A stretch of 64,000 nucleotides of DNA, taken from Chitinophagales bacterium. GTDB lineage: Bacteria; Bacteroidota; Bacteroidia; Chitinophagales; JADIYW01. The notes below the pieces were generated by a model. That model saw nothing but the letters and a program-made list of their open reading frames with translations, was not told the DNA's origin and ran no database searches. Positions 43,395 through 52,310 of the stretch are shown here, one piece after another; positions within the stretch are counted from its first letter, which is position 1, and every line of letters begins with the position of its first letter. The translations under genes were made by a program, and so were the position numbers. The stretch is taken from contig JAMLHI010000011.1 of the NCBI GenBank assembly GCA_023957235.1, positions 1 through 64,000 on the forward strand. The letters run 5' to 3'.

Positions 43395-44207
43395 CTATTT
43401 CAATAATTTTCGTTTTTCAACTTCTTGTAATATGCTCATTTGCTGAATGGCAATTTTATTCAGTTTTATCAGTCTTTCGTTTTGTGGAATTTTCTCATTA
43501 ATGAATACAGCATTTAAGTTTTCCATATTTGATAAACAAATCAGTTCATTGATTGACGCATAATCTCTGATGTTCCCTTTCAAGTTAGGATTTGTATCAT
43601 ACCATTGTTTTGCTGTTATTCCAAACAAAGCTACATTCAATACATCAGCCTCATTGGCATAAATAATTGAAGTTTCTTTAGATGTTAATTCTTTTGGAAT
43701 AAGGTTTTGTTTAACTGCATCTGTATGAATGTGATAATTTATTTTTGTTAATTCTCTTTTGGCAGTCCACCCAATATTTTTTTGCTCTTCCTCTTTTAGT
43801 CGCTTAAATTCTCTTACGAGGTACAATTCAAATTCTGCCGAAATCCAAGAAGCAAACTTGAAAGCGATATCCGAATGTGCAAAAGTTCCACCTCCATATC
43901 GCCCTGATTTAGAGACTAATCCTATGGCATCAGTTTCTTTAATCCATTTTTGAGCCGACATCCAAAAATGAGGTTTTGCAGATTCACTTTTAAACCCCTC
44001 ATAAATGTGGGGTTTAAAATCAGGATTGTTTAACATTTCCCATAAACCGATGTATTCTATTGTGTTATAGGTTCTTAACCACAAGCTGATTATTTGAGAA
44101 GGGTTTTCTGCATCTCTAACCTTTGCGATGTCGGTTAGAGAAATATAATCTTCCTGCTCTTTTTTGAACACTACAATTTCCGTATCTTTTACATTAATTT
44201 TTGCCAT
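43395..44207 (-). CDS. KilA-N domain-containing protein
   Basis: 270 residues. The N-terminal KilA-N domain is recognisable from YISLTDIAKVRDAENPSQII, LWLRTYNTIEYIGLWE, and GRYGGGTFAHSDIAFKFASW with FELYLVREFKRL, near residues 20-135. The C-terminal half is helical. KilA-N proteins are DNA-binding proteins common in phages and mobile islands. The gene stands alone between two 125-bp direct repeats and next to a decayed gene, so it looks recently acquired. Confidence 0.9.
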   Translation of the reverse strand: MAKINVKDTEIVVFKKEQEDYISLTDIAKVRDAENPSQIISLWLRTYNTIEYIGLWEMLNNPDFKPHIYEGFKSESAKPHFWMSAQKWIKETDAIGLVSKSGRYGGGTFAHSDIAFKFASWISAEFELYLVREFKRLKEEEQKNIGWTAKRELTKINYHIHTDAVKQNLIPKELTSKETSIIYANEADVLNVALFGITAKQWYDTNPNLKGNIRDYASINELICLSNMENLNAVFINEKIPQNERLIKLNKIAIQQMSILQEVEKRKLLK

Positions 44208-44261
44208 AATACAAAGAAATGAAATATAAATTATGCAAACTTAATTCTTGTTTGTTTTTGG

Positions 44262-44402
44262 TTATAGAAATTTAGAAATAATAAAGCCTACGCCTACAAC
44301 TATGTCAACTATATTCCAAATTTCTCTATCCCATGCGATTTTAATAAACGGCTGAAAGAGTAGTGTCCATATTCCGTAAATAATAATTTCTGATTGGCTT
44401 CC
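44262..44402 (-). pseudogene. Fragment of a small membrane protein gene (DUF6804-like?)
   Basis: A 46-codon open stretch, too short for a standard ORF list, ending at 44262. It reads IIIYGIWTLLFQPFIKIAWD then IWNIVDIVVGVGFIISKFL. The two hydrophobic segments around an aromatic/acidic turn resemble the C-terminal half of DUF6804-like small membrane proteins, as I remember them. No start codon or first half is present, so I read it as a remnant. The segment 44403-44561 between it and the repeat is AT-rich with nothing recognisable. Confidence 0.4.
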
Positions 44403-44561
44403 TTACACCCTTAAAAATGGAATTAAAATTAAGAAATAGTAAAAAACACTTGGCTTGAAAAAATGAGTGCTAAATTTAGTAGGAATTTTAAATTTTTATT
44501 ATCTAAATTACTTATTATCAATAGAATATAACCGCACTAAATTTGAGGGGAACAAGTCGGA

Positions 44562-44687
44562 AAAAAACTAATGTTTGTGAAAAAAAGATAGATTTGCTTT
44601 TCTAAAAAGGGTTGGCTTAATTCATTTTTAATGTTGAACGATAAATTTTTCACTGGCGAGTTGTTGACCATCAGTAGCTGTAATAAG
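44562..44687. repeat. Direct repeat copy 2 (3' end of the esterase gene plus downstream DNA)
   Basis: About 125 bp matching 43213-43337 with a few differences. It covers the last 20 or so codons of the esterase gene and about 65 bp after its stop. This copy is the original, because the full gene continues from it. Confidence 0.85.
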
Positions 44688-45767
44688 GTACATTCCATTA
44701 GGAAGTTGAGAGCAGTCAATTTGATGAATACCTGAAATATTATTGGAAGAGTGGTAAACTTGTTTGCCTGTATAATCAAATATAGAAATATTTAAAAAAT
44801 TATTCTGAATATTTGGAGGCATTTGAATATTGATTTTATCTCTGGTCGGTATAGGGAAAATATTGATTGAAGCAGAAGAAAGATTTTCCTTAATAGCAGT
44901 AGGGACTATTGGTGGATTGAAAAAATTCCACATAACTTCTGAATAACTAATATCATTTTTTTGAGCATTTAGTAAAATATGATCTGCATTATGTATTTTG
45001 AAAAACTCTAGTCTTTCATTGCAATTTTGATATACATATTGGGTAACAAAATAGCCATCAACTTTAGTATTTGGAATATTTATTGAAATAGGAGTAGGGT
45101 CACAACCATTGATTTTCTGCCATTTCTTTAATAATTCATCAACATTAATCCCAAATAAATTGATAGTATATCCAACATTAAGATCGGCAGTGCCATGGAA
45201 ATGCAGTATAGGCAAGGTTCTAGAAGGATTACAATCATAGACTTTATTACCTATTGTCCCTGCTATAGATGCGATAGCAGCATATCTTTCATTGGATTGA
45301 CAAGCCATTCTCTGAACCATAAACCCTCCATTGGAAAACCCGAAAAGATAAGTTTTTTCTTTGATGATAGGATATTCTCTCTGCATCTTATCGGTCAATG
45401 AGTCTATGAATCCAACATCATTATATTGCTCACTTGGATATATTCCTAGATTTCCAGCTGCAGCATTCCAGCCTGTTCCTAAAATTAGATTGTCAGTTCC
45501 TTGAGGAAATGCCAAAATAATATTTTGGGAGTCAGCAATCTCTTTAAATTCCCAAAATGCGTTTGCAAAATTTGTCATATTATCACCTAATCCATGAATG
45601 CCTATCACTAATGAATAAGATTGGTCTGGTGAATAATTCTGAGGTAGATAAACCCTAAAATCCCTTGTTACACCATCAATTTGTAAGGTGTTATTAAAAT
45701 ATCCTGCCTTGACTATTGATGGGGCGAATTGGAATAAAATAAAAGTGAAAAAAAGAATTTTCTTCAT
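44628..45767 (-). CDS. Secreted PHB depolymerase/feruloyl esterase-like hydrolase with T9SS domain
   Basis: 379 residues. Signal peptide FFTFILFQFAPSIVKA. The alpha/beta hydrolase domain spans about 30-290: GIHGLGDNMTNFA (oxyanion region), nucleophile elbow LFGFSNGGFMVQRMA, Asp in HFHGTADLNVGY, and His in IHNADHILL. The C-terminal 80 residues are a T9SS type A sorting domain (FPIPTRDKINIQMP, IFDYTGKQVYHSS, NGMYLITATDG). The protein is therefore likely to reach the cell surface. Its 3' end is duplicated at 43213-43337. Confidence 0.9.
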   Translation of the reverse strand: MKKILFFTFILFQFAPSIVKAGYFNNTLQIDGVTRDFRVYLPQNYSPDQSYSLVIGIHGLGDNMTNFANAFWEFKEIADSQNIILAFPQGTDNLILGTGWNAAAGNLGIYPSEQYNDVGFIDSLTDKMQREYPIIKEKTYLFGFSNGGFMVQRMACQSNERYAAIASIAGTIGNKVYDCNPSRTLPILHFHGTADLNVGYTINLFGINVDELLKKWQKINGCDPTPISINIPNTKVDGYFVTQYVYQNCNERLEFFKIHNADHILLNAQKNDISYSEVMWNFFNPPIVPTAIKENLSSASINIFPIPTRDKINIQMPPNIQNNFLNISIFDYTGKQVYHSSNNISGIHQIDCSQLPNGMYLITATDGQQLASEKFIVQH

Positions 45768-46000
45768 TGTGTTGAATTTTGCGTGTTCATTATTAGAATA
45801 AATCTAATAAAATATTAAATAAAAAAAGGAATTGTTTTACAAAATTATATAGGAAAAACTAAGCTTATTTCTATAGTCTGCACCTTAAAACCCCTAAGAA
45901 AATGATTCTAGGTTATTATATCAACAAATCAATCCATTATATTAGATTAAATCTTTGCATTAATACAGACTATTCAACTAATTGTATATACGCTATTTAT

Positions 46001-47386
46001 CTATTTAACAGGCGTTTTGACTTTGTATTTAAGTTTGATGAAGTACATTTCAAAGTATTCAAAACAATATTTGGACAAAAACCATAATGCAGGCAAATAA
46101 ATAGCCATCATCACTAGTTCTGAAGTAATCTGACTTCCCACTAAACCAATATAATCGCCAAAAAATGAACTAATTATTTTAGTACTAATTTTAGAAACCT
46201 TTGCCATGATAGGCATCGTGAATAAAATGATAAACATTAGTAAAGGATAGTGAAATAGATAAGCTCCGTAAGTGATTTTTCCTGTATATACAACTTTGTC
46301 ATTTCCCATGAATTTTAAAAATGGTTTATTGCGGATACAACTCATCACTATTAAAAAGGATAGAAAGTTGACAATTGTATAGATATATACAAAATGATAG
46401 TTTTCAATTAGCACTAAATGTTCTGAAACTGCAGAGTAAAATTTAACAAACCACATTGGAAAAATTTCCATCGTCTTTCTTAAAATTGGATTCAATTGAG
46501 CCAAATCCATGATGTGATGAGTATCAATTTGGGTAGCGGTATAGATTCCATTGAGTGTTACAATAATCAAAAAAGCTAAAAATGACCACCAAAACCATTT
46601 TTTAGCACTCTTGATCCATGTGAAATCCCAAAGTGCTAATGCCATACCAAAAGCCAAACAATCCAGTTGGCACCATGTAGAGCGAAGCATGATGACAGCA
46701 ACCCAGCTGTTTTTCATAAAATCATTTCCGTTAAAATAGCTATTGTATTCAGGAGAGTATGCAAGGTGATTAAAATAAAAATAAGTGGCCAAACGAGCTA
46801 ATGGGGATAAAATAATAATGCCTAATACCAGCCTTCTCAAGTTTTTTAGACTGAGAAAATATACCATAAAGGGCAACATTAAATAAAATTGTTCTTCAAC
46901 AGATAATGACCATAAATGAGATAAAAAGGGGTTGAAATTGGGTTGTACATTTTGTAAAAAATTGGCTAGTTCTTTATAGTTGTATGTATATGACCAAAAA
47001 AGCCACCAATTGACCTGATATTCCTTTAAAAAGTCAGATATTAAAGGTATCTGTGTGGTGCCGACTAAAAAAATAACAATAGCCAATATTGCTAAGAACG
47101 CCCAGTATAATGGGAATATTCTATAAAATCTTTTTAGGTAAAACTCTTTTAGATATTCCTTAAATGCATATCCTTTTTGTTTGTCTTTCAATAAGATAAG
47201 TGTGAGTAAAAAACCTGAAATGACAAAAAATGATTGTAAAACCCACCATCCATAAGCAAATGGAGTGCGAATAAAAATAAATGGTACATGGTGCATGACC
47301 ACTACAAAAGTACCAAATGCACGATAGCCGTCTAATGAACCAAAATATTTACCTGTTGAAGGTTTAGCTTGTGCAAGTTCTGCCAT
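46001..47386 (-). CDS. Acyltransferase family protein (OafA/YrhL-like)
   Basis: 461 residues with about ten membrane helices. The acyltransferase-3 hallmark is GSLDGYRAFGTFVVVMHHVP near residues 16-35, with the catalytic-type His, then VLQSFFVISGFLLTLILL, and LWSLSVEEQFYLMLPFMVYF near 163-182. It O-acylates a surface sugar or lipid. The 233 bp between it and the esterase, and the 198 bp before the MFS gene, contain no further gene. Confidence 0.9.
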   Translation of the reverse strand: MAELAQAKPSTGKYFGSLDGYRAFGTFVVVMHHVPFIFIRTPFAYGWWVLQSFFVISGFLLTLILLKDKQKGYAFKEYLKEFYLKRFYRIFPLYWAFLAILAIVIFLVGTTQIPLISDFLKEYQVNWWLFWSYTYNYKELANFLQNVQPNFNPFLSHLWSLSVEEQFYLMLPFMVYFLSLKNLRRLVLGIIILSPLARLATYFYFNHLAYSPEYNSYFNGNDFMKNSWVAVIMLRSTWCQLDCLAFGMALALWDFTWIKSAKKWFWWSFLAFLIIVTLNGIYTATQIDTHHIMDLAQLNPILRKTMEIFPMWFVKFYSAVSEHLVLIENYHFVYIYTIVNFLSFLIVMSCIRNKPFLKFMGNDKVVYTGKITYGAYLFHYPLLMFIILFTMPIMAKVSKISTKIISSFFGDYIGLVGSQITSELVMMAIYLPALWFLSKYCFEYFEMYFIKLKYKVKTPVK

Positions 47387-47563
47387 TTACTTTTTTTAAA
47401 GTTCCTAATATCTATTAATTCTATGAAACTTTTTATTCTTTCTTCAATAAAATATTTGTTTGCAAGGTGTAAGTGCTTTATCGTTTAAGATAATTTTATT
47501 TAAGCGGAGGTATTTTTGAATTTTAACTTTCCATTTTCTGATTCAAGATTTTAAGTAAAAACC

Positions 47564-47571
47564 TATATTTG
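47564..47571 (+). promoter_or_regulatory. Bacteroidota-type -7 promoter element for the MFS gene
   Basis: TATATTTG fits TAnnTTTG and ends 13 nt before the ATG at 47585, giving a short leader. A -33 TTG is not obvious. Confidence 0.45.
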
Positions 47572-47584
47572 TGTTTTTTGCCTT

Positions 47585-48946
47585 ATGAGTACCGCTAAAC
47601 CTCCAGTTCCTTTATTTATTAAGATGATGTATTCTTTAGGGCAAACAGGTTGGAATTTGGCCAATTCGTGTTTCATGCTTTTGTTAATATATTTTTATCA
47701 TCCGCCTATCATTGGGAATGAAAGTGTATTTACTGAATTCATTGAGCGTAAAGTTGTCTTCCTGTCATTTACTACTGTGGGATTACTTATGTTTATAGGA
47801 ACAGCTGTAAGTGCTATTGTAGATATTTTAATGGGACCTATTTCAGATAAGTCAAAGTTTAAATTCGGTCGAAGAAGGACTTTTTTAGCAATCTCATTTC
47901 TGCCTATATCGCTATGTGTATTAATGTCTTTTTTCCCATTGATTGATGGCAAGTCTTCAATAAATATATGGTGGTTAGCTGTGGGTGCTTTGGGTTTTAA
48001 TATATTTTTATCAGTTTATGTTACACCTTTTAATGGTCTGATTGCCGAATTGGGTCATAATCAAAAAGATAGAGTATTTATTAGTACTTTATTAGCAGTG
48101 ACATGGGGTATTGGATTAATAGGTGCTAATACCATTTTTGCTTTAAAGGGATGGGTGTCAGATTATTTCCATATAAGTGGCACACATGCTTTTCAATATT
48201 TGATTTTATTGTTTTGTGTGATTTCGATGGTGTTGATGCTCTTGCCAGTCATTTTTGTAAATGAAGATAAATATTGTATTAAGACTGCTCCTGTAAAAGG
48301 AAATCCATTTGAGCAAATGAAATCTATACTTAAAATTACCAATTTTAGGAGATATATGTGGGTAGAGTTATTCTATTGGTTTTCAAGCCAGTTTATCCAA
48401 TTGGGAATAGCTTATTATGTTACTACTATCGTTGGGCTAGAGGAACATTTTGTTACATTGGTCGTCATCGGTGCTGCTGCATGTTCGTTTATTTCTTTTC
48501 CATTGGTCATGCCATTGACAGAAAAGTATAATCAGAAAACATTATTATTGATAGCATTTATTATGCTAGCATTATTATTTGCATTCATACTTTTATTGGG
48601 TGTTGTTCAACTTCCAATTCCAATTATAGCACTGATTATTATTTTACTCAATACGTTTCCCATGGCGATTTTTGGTATTCTTCCTATGGCTTTAGTTTCA
48701 GATATGGCGACAGAAGATGCTCAAAACACAGGGCAATTTCGATCTGCTACCTTTTTTGGAGTGAAGTTTTTTGTGATGAAGATTGGAATCTCATTGACAA
48801 ATTTATTGTTTCCGACCTTATTATTATTAGGTAATAGCCTAGAAAATAATCAAGGAGTAAAAATGACTGCTTTAGTAGGGATGATAGGAACTATTATCTC
48901 CTTGCTATTAATGACGAAAGTCTATTTGCCTAAACTGAAAGAATGA
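47585..48946 (+). CDS. MFS transporter (GPH/SLC45-like)
   Basis: 453 residues with 12 predicted membrane helices. The cytoplasmic loop between helices 2 and 3 is GPISDKSKFKFGRRRTFLA, the R-x-G-R-R motif of the glycoside-pentoside-hexuronide and related symporters. The second half has ALVSDMATEDAQNTGQFRSA near residue 377, typical of the same group. The cargo is probably a sugar, but it cannot be named. The gene stands alone, converging with the WD40 gene 55 nt downstream. Confidence 0.88.
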   Translation: MSTAKPPVPLFIKMMYSLGQTGWNLANSCFMLLLIYFYHPPIIGNESVFTEFIERKVVFLSFTTVGLLMFIGTAVSAIVDILMGPISDKSKFKFGRRRTFLAISFLPISLCVLMSFFPLIDGKSSINIWWLAVGALGFNIFLSVYVTPFNGLIAELGHNQKDRVFISTLLAVTWGIGLIGANTIFALKGWVSDYFHISGTHAFQYLILLFCVISMVLMLLPVIFVNEDKYCIKTAPVKGNPFEQMKSILKITNFRRYMWVELFYWFSSQFIQLGIAYYVTTIVGLEEHFVTLVVIGAAACSFISFPLVMPLTEKYNQKTLLLIAFIMLALLFAFILLLGVVQLPIPIIALIIILLNTFPMAIFGILPMALVSDMATEDAQNTGQFRSATFFGVKFFVMKIGISLTNLLFPTLLLLGNSLENNQGVKMTALVGMIGTIISLLLMTKVYLPKLKE

Positions 48947-49001
48947 TTATAAGTTGTTGATTATTAATATATAGAAATAAATTTTTAAACTATTACTGTA
49001 A

Positions 49002-49904
49002 TTATTCTTCTTTTATTTTCCAATAAATAATCTTCCTATCATCTCCAGTACTTATCAACTCAGTCTCACTCATCCATAACAATCTATTGACACTATGGGA
49101 ATGTGATTCACTGTATTTGTCTTTGTTCAATACCTTGAGTAATTTCATACTTTTTGTATCCCAAATTTTAATCGTCTTATCTCTCCCTGCACTTGCTAAA
49201 TATCTTTCATCGGGAGATTTTGAAATATGATTGACAGTATATAAGTGAGCTTGAATCATTTCTTGATGTACCCATTGTTTATTAATTTTTTTCCAAATAT
49301 GGAAAACAGCATCTCTTCCTGCACTGATAATACAGTTATCGTGAATAGATTCAATAGTAAATACAGAATTATTATGAAGTCGGAGAGATTGTACCGGATT
49401 AAGAGAATATAAATCAATGATTTGGATGCTGTGGTCAGAAAGGCCAAGTTGTAATTCATTCAGCATAGGCGAATAATGAATACATCGAATATTTGTATTA
49501 CAAAGCTTAAGGTCATGAAGAAATTGCATGTCTTTTTCCCATACTTTCAAAAATCCATCTCCACCTACAGTAAATATTTTCCCATTGGCTTCTTGTATAG
49601 CAAAAACATCTCCTTCATGTGCTTGAATGGCTTTGGGTTCATTCTTTTTAGTCAAATCAACTAAAATCACCACTCCAAATCTTTGTCCAACATATAGAAT
49701 TTGGTTCTTAGCATCATGATACAAAGAATATATACTTCCATTGGCTTTCACTAATGGCCCATTAAATGCTTTTGTTTGAATATCCCAACTTCCAACAAAT
49801 TGGTCGCCACTACCACTATAGAAAATATCTTTTTTGTCTCCTAAGCATAAACTGTACACAGGTTCAGAGTGCCCAGTGAAAACATGTTCCAATTCAACTC
49901 TCAT
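49002..49904 (-). CDS. WD40 repeat protein
   Basis: 300 residues forming about seven WD40 blades, for example GHSEPVYSLCLGDKKDIFYSG, IQAHEGDVFAIQEANGKIFT, LHNNSVFTIESIHDNCIISA and IWDTKSMKLLKVL, with the GH...WD spacing visible in several. There is no signal peptide or fused enzyme domain, so it is probably a cytoplasmic scaffold. Its partners are not visible from context. Confidence 0.9.
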   Translation of the reverse strand: MRVELEHVFTGHSEPVYSLCLGDKKDIFYSGSGDQFVGSWDIQTKAFNGPLVKANGSIYSLYHDAKNQILYVGQRFGVVILVDLTKKNEPKAIQAHEGDVFAIQEANGKIFTVGGDGFLKVWEKDMQFLHDLKLCNTNIRCIHYSPMLNELQLGLSDHSIQIIDLYSLNPVQSLRLHNNSVFTIESIHDNCIISAGRDAVFHIWKKINKQWVHQEMIQAHLYTVNHISKSPDERYLASAGRDKTIKIWDTKSMKLLKVLNKDKYSESHSHSVNRLLWMSETELISTGDDRKIIYWKIKEE

Positions 49905-50006
49905 GTTGCTGTAAAGATAAGGCTATTTCGTCTTCAAAATTGTATTAATTGTGTTTTTCTATTAGGATTGAATAGTACTTTAACTGATGAATGGTTAAAT
50001 CCCTAA

Positions 50007-50765
50007 TTAATTCATTATCAAATAACTATAATATCCAATAATTTCTTTCAATAATCGAAACCAATCATTGAATGTATTGATTTCAGGGATAATATATTCG
50101 TTCCAAAAGTATTTTCTCTCAGAACCACAATCCTCATCGGCAGGATAAGCATCCACTTTTATTCCATTGTTTTCGAATATTTTTTGAGCTCTCTTCATGT
50201 GGATAGCAGAAGTAATCAATAGAAAAGAATTATATTCTGGGTATGAATTGGCTAGTAATTCTTTAGTAAACTGAGCATTTTCAACAGTATTTCTTGATTT
50301 AGATTCTATAATCAAATTTTTTTCTGGAATCCCCCAACTGAGTAATAGTGCTTTAAATTGATTGGCTTCATCTAATCCTCTGTCTTGAACGTAACCACTA
50401 CCTCCAGTGATTAATATTTTATCAATTTTGTGATTGTAATATAAATCGAGAGCTTGCCAAATTCTATCACCACTTCTCTGAAGTACTAGTCTTTCAGTAT
50501 TTGAATCATATTCTGACATTCCACCCAATACAATCCCAATTTGATGATGTTCAATGCTAGATTTGGATACTGCTGGGGTTTCCCAAAGGTGCAATACTTT
50601 CTCGTAAATAAATGTATTAGAGAAAAATAGGGCAATCAATAAGGAAATAATAAGAAAGATTTTTTTTGTCTGAACTTTTCTTGCAAAAACAGCAATAAAT
50701 AGACTCGCTATCAACCAAGATAATGGAGAGATGAGAAAATATATAATTTTTGAAATAATCAGCAT
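50007..50765 (-). CDS. YdcF family protein (DUF218, SanA-like)
   Basis: 252 residues from the ATG at 50765. An in-frame ATG at 50783 is rejected because it lies within the terminator hairpin of the upstream gene. Two N-terminal membrane helices (IIYFLISPLSWLIASLFIAVF and KIFLIISLLIALFFS) precede the DUF218 domain: GIVLGGMSEYDSNTERL, ILITGGSGYVQ, EANQFKALLLSWGIPEKNLI, ESKSRNTVENAQFT. It probably acts in the envelope; the substrate is unknown. Confidence 0.87.
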   Translation of the reverse strand: MLIISKIIYFLISPLSWLIASLFIAVFARKVQTKKIFLIISLLIALFFSNTFIYEKVLHLWETPAVSKSSIEHHQIGIVLGGMSEYDSNTERLVLQRSGDRIWQALDLYYNHKIDKILITGGSGYVQDRGLDEANQFKALLLSWGIPEKNLIIESKSRNTVENAQFTKELLANSYPEYNSFLLITSAIHMKRAQKIFENNGIKVDAYPADEDCGSERKYFWNEYIIPEINTFNDWFRLLKEIIGYYSYLIMN

Positions 50766-50768
50766 AAT

Positions 50769-50797
50769 AAAAAACCAGAGCAATGCTCTGGTTAATA
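50769..50797 (-). terminator. Rho-independent terminator after the cytochrome gene
   Basis: The minus strand reads ACCAGAGCA-T-TGCTCTGGT followed by TTTTTATTAT, a perfect 9-bp stem with a single-base loop as written (effectively a shorter stem and loop). It lies 20 nt after the cytochrome stop and separates that gene from ydcF. Confidence 0.75.
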
Positions 50798-50816
50798 AAG
50801 GTTGACAAAAACTGAA

Positions 50817-51233
50817 TTATTCTTGTAGTTTCTTTTGATAGTGGAATGCTTCTTTTTGTCCGTTATGGCAAGTCATACACGAAATTTGGTTGACCATGCC
50901 GTCATGAGGGTACTTAGAAAAATAATTTTCATTAATTTCTTTTGTCATTTGCATCATTCCTCTTGCGATATGTTTTTCCATTTTCTCGTCACTTGCAAAA
51001 TCTAAACCTTGACCATCTGGTTTGGCTGCATGGCAATGACCACATTTTACACCTAATGAAGTATTAAATGCTTTCATGATACTTTCCAATTCTCCTTCGG
51101 AGATGTTTTGTGGAAGAATTTTTAAATTTTGGAATTGTGGAGTGTCATTTGTTGCTTGGCTTTGCATACTAGTCAGCGTGGCACATGACACAGCTAAAAT
51201 TAAAATAGCCGAAAAAATCAATAGTTTATTCAT
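50817..51233 (-). CDS. Di-haem c-type cytochrome lipoprotein (reaction-centre cytochrome-like)
   Basis: 138 residues. The signal peptide ends in a lipobox-like LAVSCATL. Two CxxCH haem sites are present: GVKCGHCHAAKP near residues 60-71 and ISCMTCHNGQ near 116-125. The spacing and the phrase ILPQNISEGELESIMKAFN fit the photosynthetic reaction centre cytochrome c subunit family, which in Bacteroidota has a general electron-transfer role. Periplasmic or outer-membrane facing. Confidence 0.88.
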   Translation of the reverse strand: MNKLLIFSAILILAVSCATLTSMQSQATNDTPQFQNLKILPQNISEGELESIMKAFNTSLGVKCGHCHAAKPDGQGLDFASDEKMEKHIARGMMQMTKEINENYFSKYPHDGMVNQISCMTCHNGQKEAFHYQKKLQE

Positions 51234-51304
51234 GTTTTAAATTTTTGTTGAATATAAAATAAAAATCTGTACAAGACAATATTATGACAAACTTAATGAG
51301 CAGA

Positions 51305-51487
51305 TTAACCTCCACATCCACCAAAAAAACGTTTTTTGTCCTTCTTGAGCATTTCCACTAATTCATCGTTTAGACTATTGGGTAATTCCAAGTCTTTAAT
51401 TTTTTCATTAGATTTTGCAAGTTCTGTCTGCTTAGTGGAAGATTTGTTTTCTTGATCTGGAGGGGAGTTTTTTTTACCATCTTTCAT
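51305..51487 (-). CDS. Small hypothetical protein with Gly-Cys tail
   Basis: 60 residues, strongly charged, with no signal peptide. The first half is rich in Lys, Ser, Gln and Glu (low complexity). The C-terminus is KKDKKRFFGGCGG, an unusual glycine-cysteine tail. Its start overlaps the 112-residue gene by 14 nt, so it is expressed with it. I recognise no family. The tail could bind metal or be a processing site, but there is nothing else to support this. Confidence 0.6.
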   Translation of the reverse strand: MKDGKKNSPPDQENKSSTKQTELAKSNEKIKDLELPNSLNDELVEMLKKDKKRFFGGCGG

Positions 51488-51812
51488 TTTCTTCTATATT
51501 AGTTGGTGAAGATTTAAATTTATTTCTCCAATATATTTTTTGTTTTTGTCTTTCCAAAATAAGTGTTGCTATTGTCTTGGATGCATTGACTCCTTTAGTA
51601 GCCGAGAGCATTTCTCTGACTTTATTCTCACTGACATCAATTCGATAAAGTAAAAACAATAATCCATCAAAGTCTTTAGAAATCAAATCATCAATATACA
51701 TACTGAGCCACTCTAATATTTTATCTTCAGTAGCCATGTCTGCCATGGGAGTGGAGTCAATATTTAAAGTTTGAACAAGTAACTGTTTAATATCGTCAAT
51801 TTCATTATTCAT
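51474..51812 (-). CDS. Hypothetical helical protein, 112 residues
   Basis: No signal peptide; predicted to be all helix (DIDDIKQLLVQ-like start, EDKILEWLSMYIDDLIS, LLFLLYRIDVSENKVREML). A basic tail follows. The motif around FLLYRIDVSE resembles short conserved proteins of Bacteroidota with no known role. It lies 5 nt after osmC and overlaps the 60-residue gene, forming a small operon. Confidence 0.65.
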   Translation of the reverse strand: MNNEIDDIKQLLVQTLNIDSTPMADMATEDKILEWLSMYIDDLISKDFDGLLFLLYRIDVSENKVREMLSATKGVNASKTIATLILERQKQKIYWRNKFKSSPTNIEENERW

Positions 51813-51817
51813 GATTA

Positions 51818-52234
51818 TTACTTGATGATTTCATAGCTATGAGTGATAGTAGCTGATTTTTCCAGCATTTTTGATACTGAGCAATATTTATCCATAGACA
51901 AATGGATAGCTTTCTCCACATTTTTAGGGTTCAAATTTCCTTTTAAAATATAATGGACATGGATAGTCTTAAAAACAGCAGGAACTTGGTCTATATCTCG
52001 CTCTCCAGTTACTTCAACTTTATAATCCTCAATTCCCTCTTTCATTTTATTTAAAATACTTAATACATCCATACTACTACATCCAGCAATAGAACTGAGC
52101 AGCACTTCCATTGGTCTCATCCCCAAATCTTGTCCTCCGATTTGTGGTGAGCCATCCATAGAAATAGATATATTTTGCTCATTGGTGGCTATCAGGTGTA
52201 CAGCTGAATTAGCACGTTGAATTGATACTTTCAT
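51818..52234 (-). CDS. OsmC-family protein
   Basis: 138 residues, normal for the family. GMRPMEVLLSSIAGCSSMDVLSIL near residues 37-60 carries the first peroxidatic Cys (Cys52). The second Cys is in DKYCSVSKMLEKSA near 118-131. It detoxifies organic hydroperoxides or a thiol-reactive relative. It heads a three-gene set with the two small hypothetical genes. Confidence 0.9.
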   Translation of the reverse strand: MKVSIQRANSAVHLIATNEQNISISMDGSPQIGGQDLGMRPMEVLLSSIAGCSSMDVLSILNKMKEGIEDYKVEVTGERDIDQVPAVFKTIHVHYILKGNLNPKNVEKAIHLSMDKYCSVSKMLEKSATITHSYEIIK

Positions 52235-52261
52235 AGGATAAAGTTAAGTATTTGAAATGAA

Positions 52262-52286
52262 AAAGGCTATCTAGAGGATAGCCCAA
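52262..52286 (-). terminator. Terminator after the outer-membrane barrel gene
   Basis: The minus strand reads GGCTATC-CTCTA-GATAGCC followed by TTTTTC. It is a 7-bp stem and 5-nt loop, located 27 nt after the barrel gene stop, and closes the alpha-2-macroglobulin operon. Confidence 0.7.
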
Positions 52287-52310
52287 TATTAACACACCAC
52301 AATTTAATAC

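Noticed and set aside
45902-46087. Plus-strand ORF between the esterase and the acyltransferase
   Set aside because: It overlaps the 3' end of the acyltransferase on the other strand and is Tyr/Ile/Asn-rich, as expected for AT-rich noncoding DNA.
50766-50783. Longer YdcF start at 50783
   Set aside because: This ATG is within the stem of the cytochrome terminator, and the added residues (LWFFI) are encoded by the hairpin and its T run.
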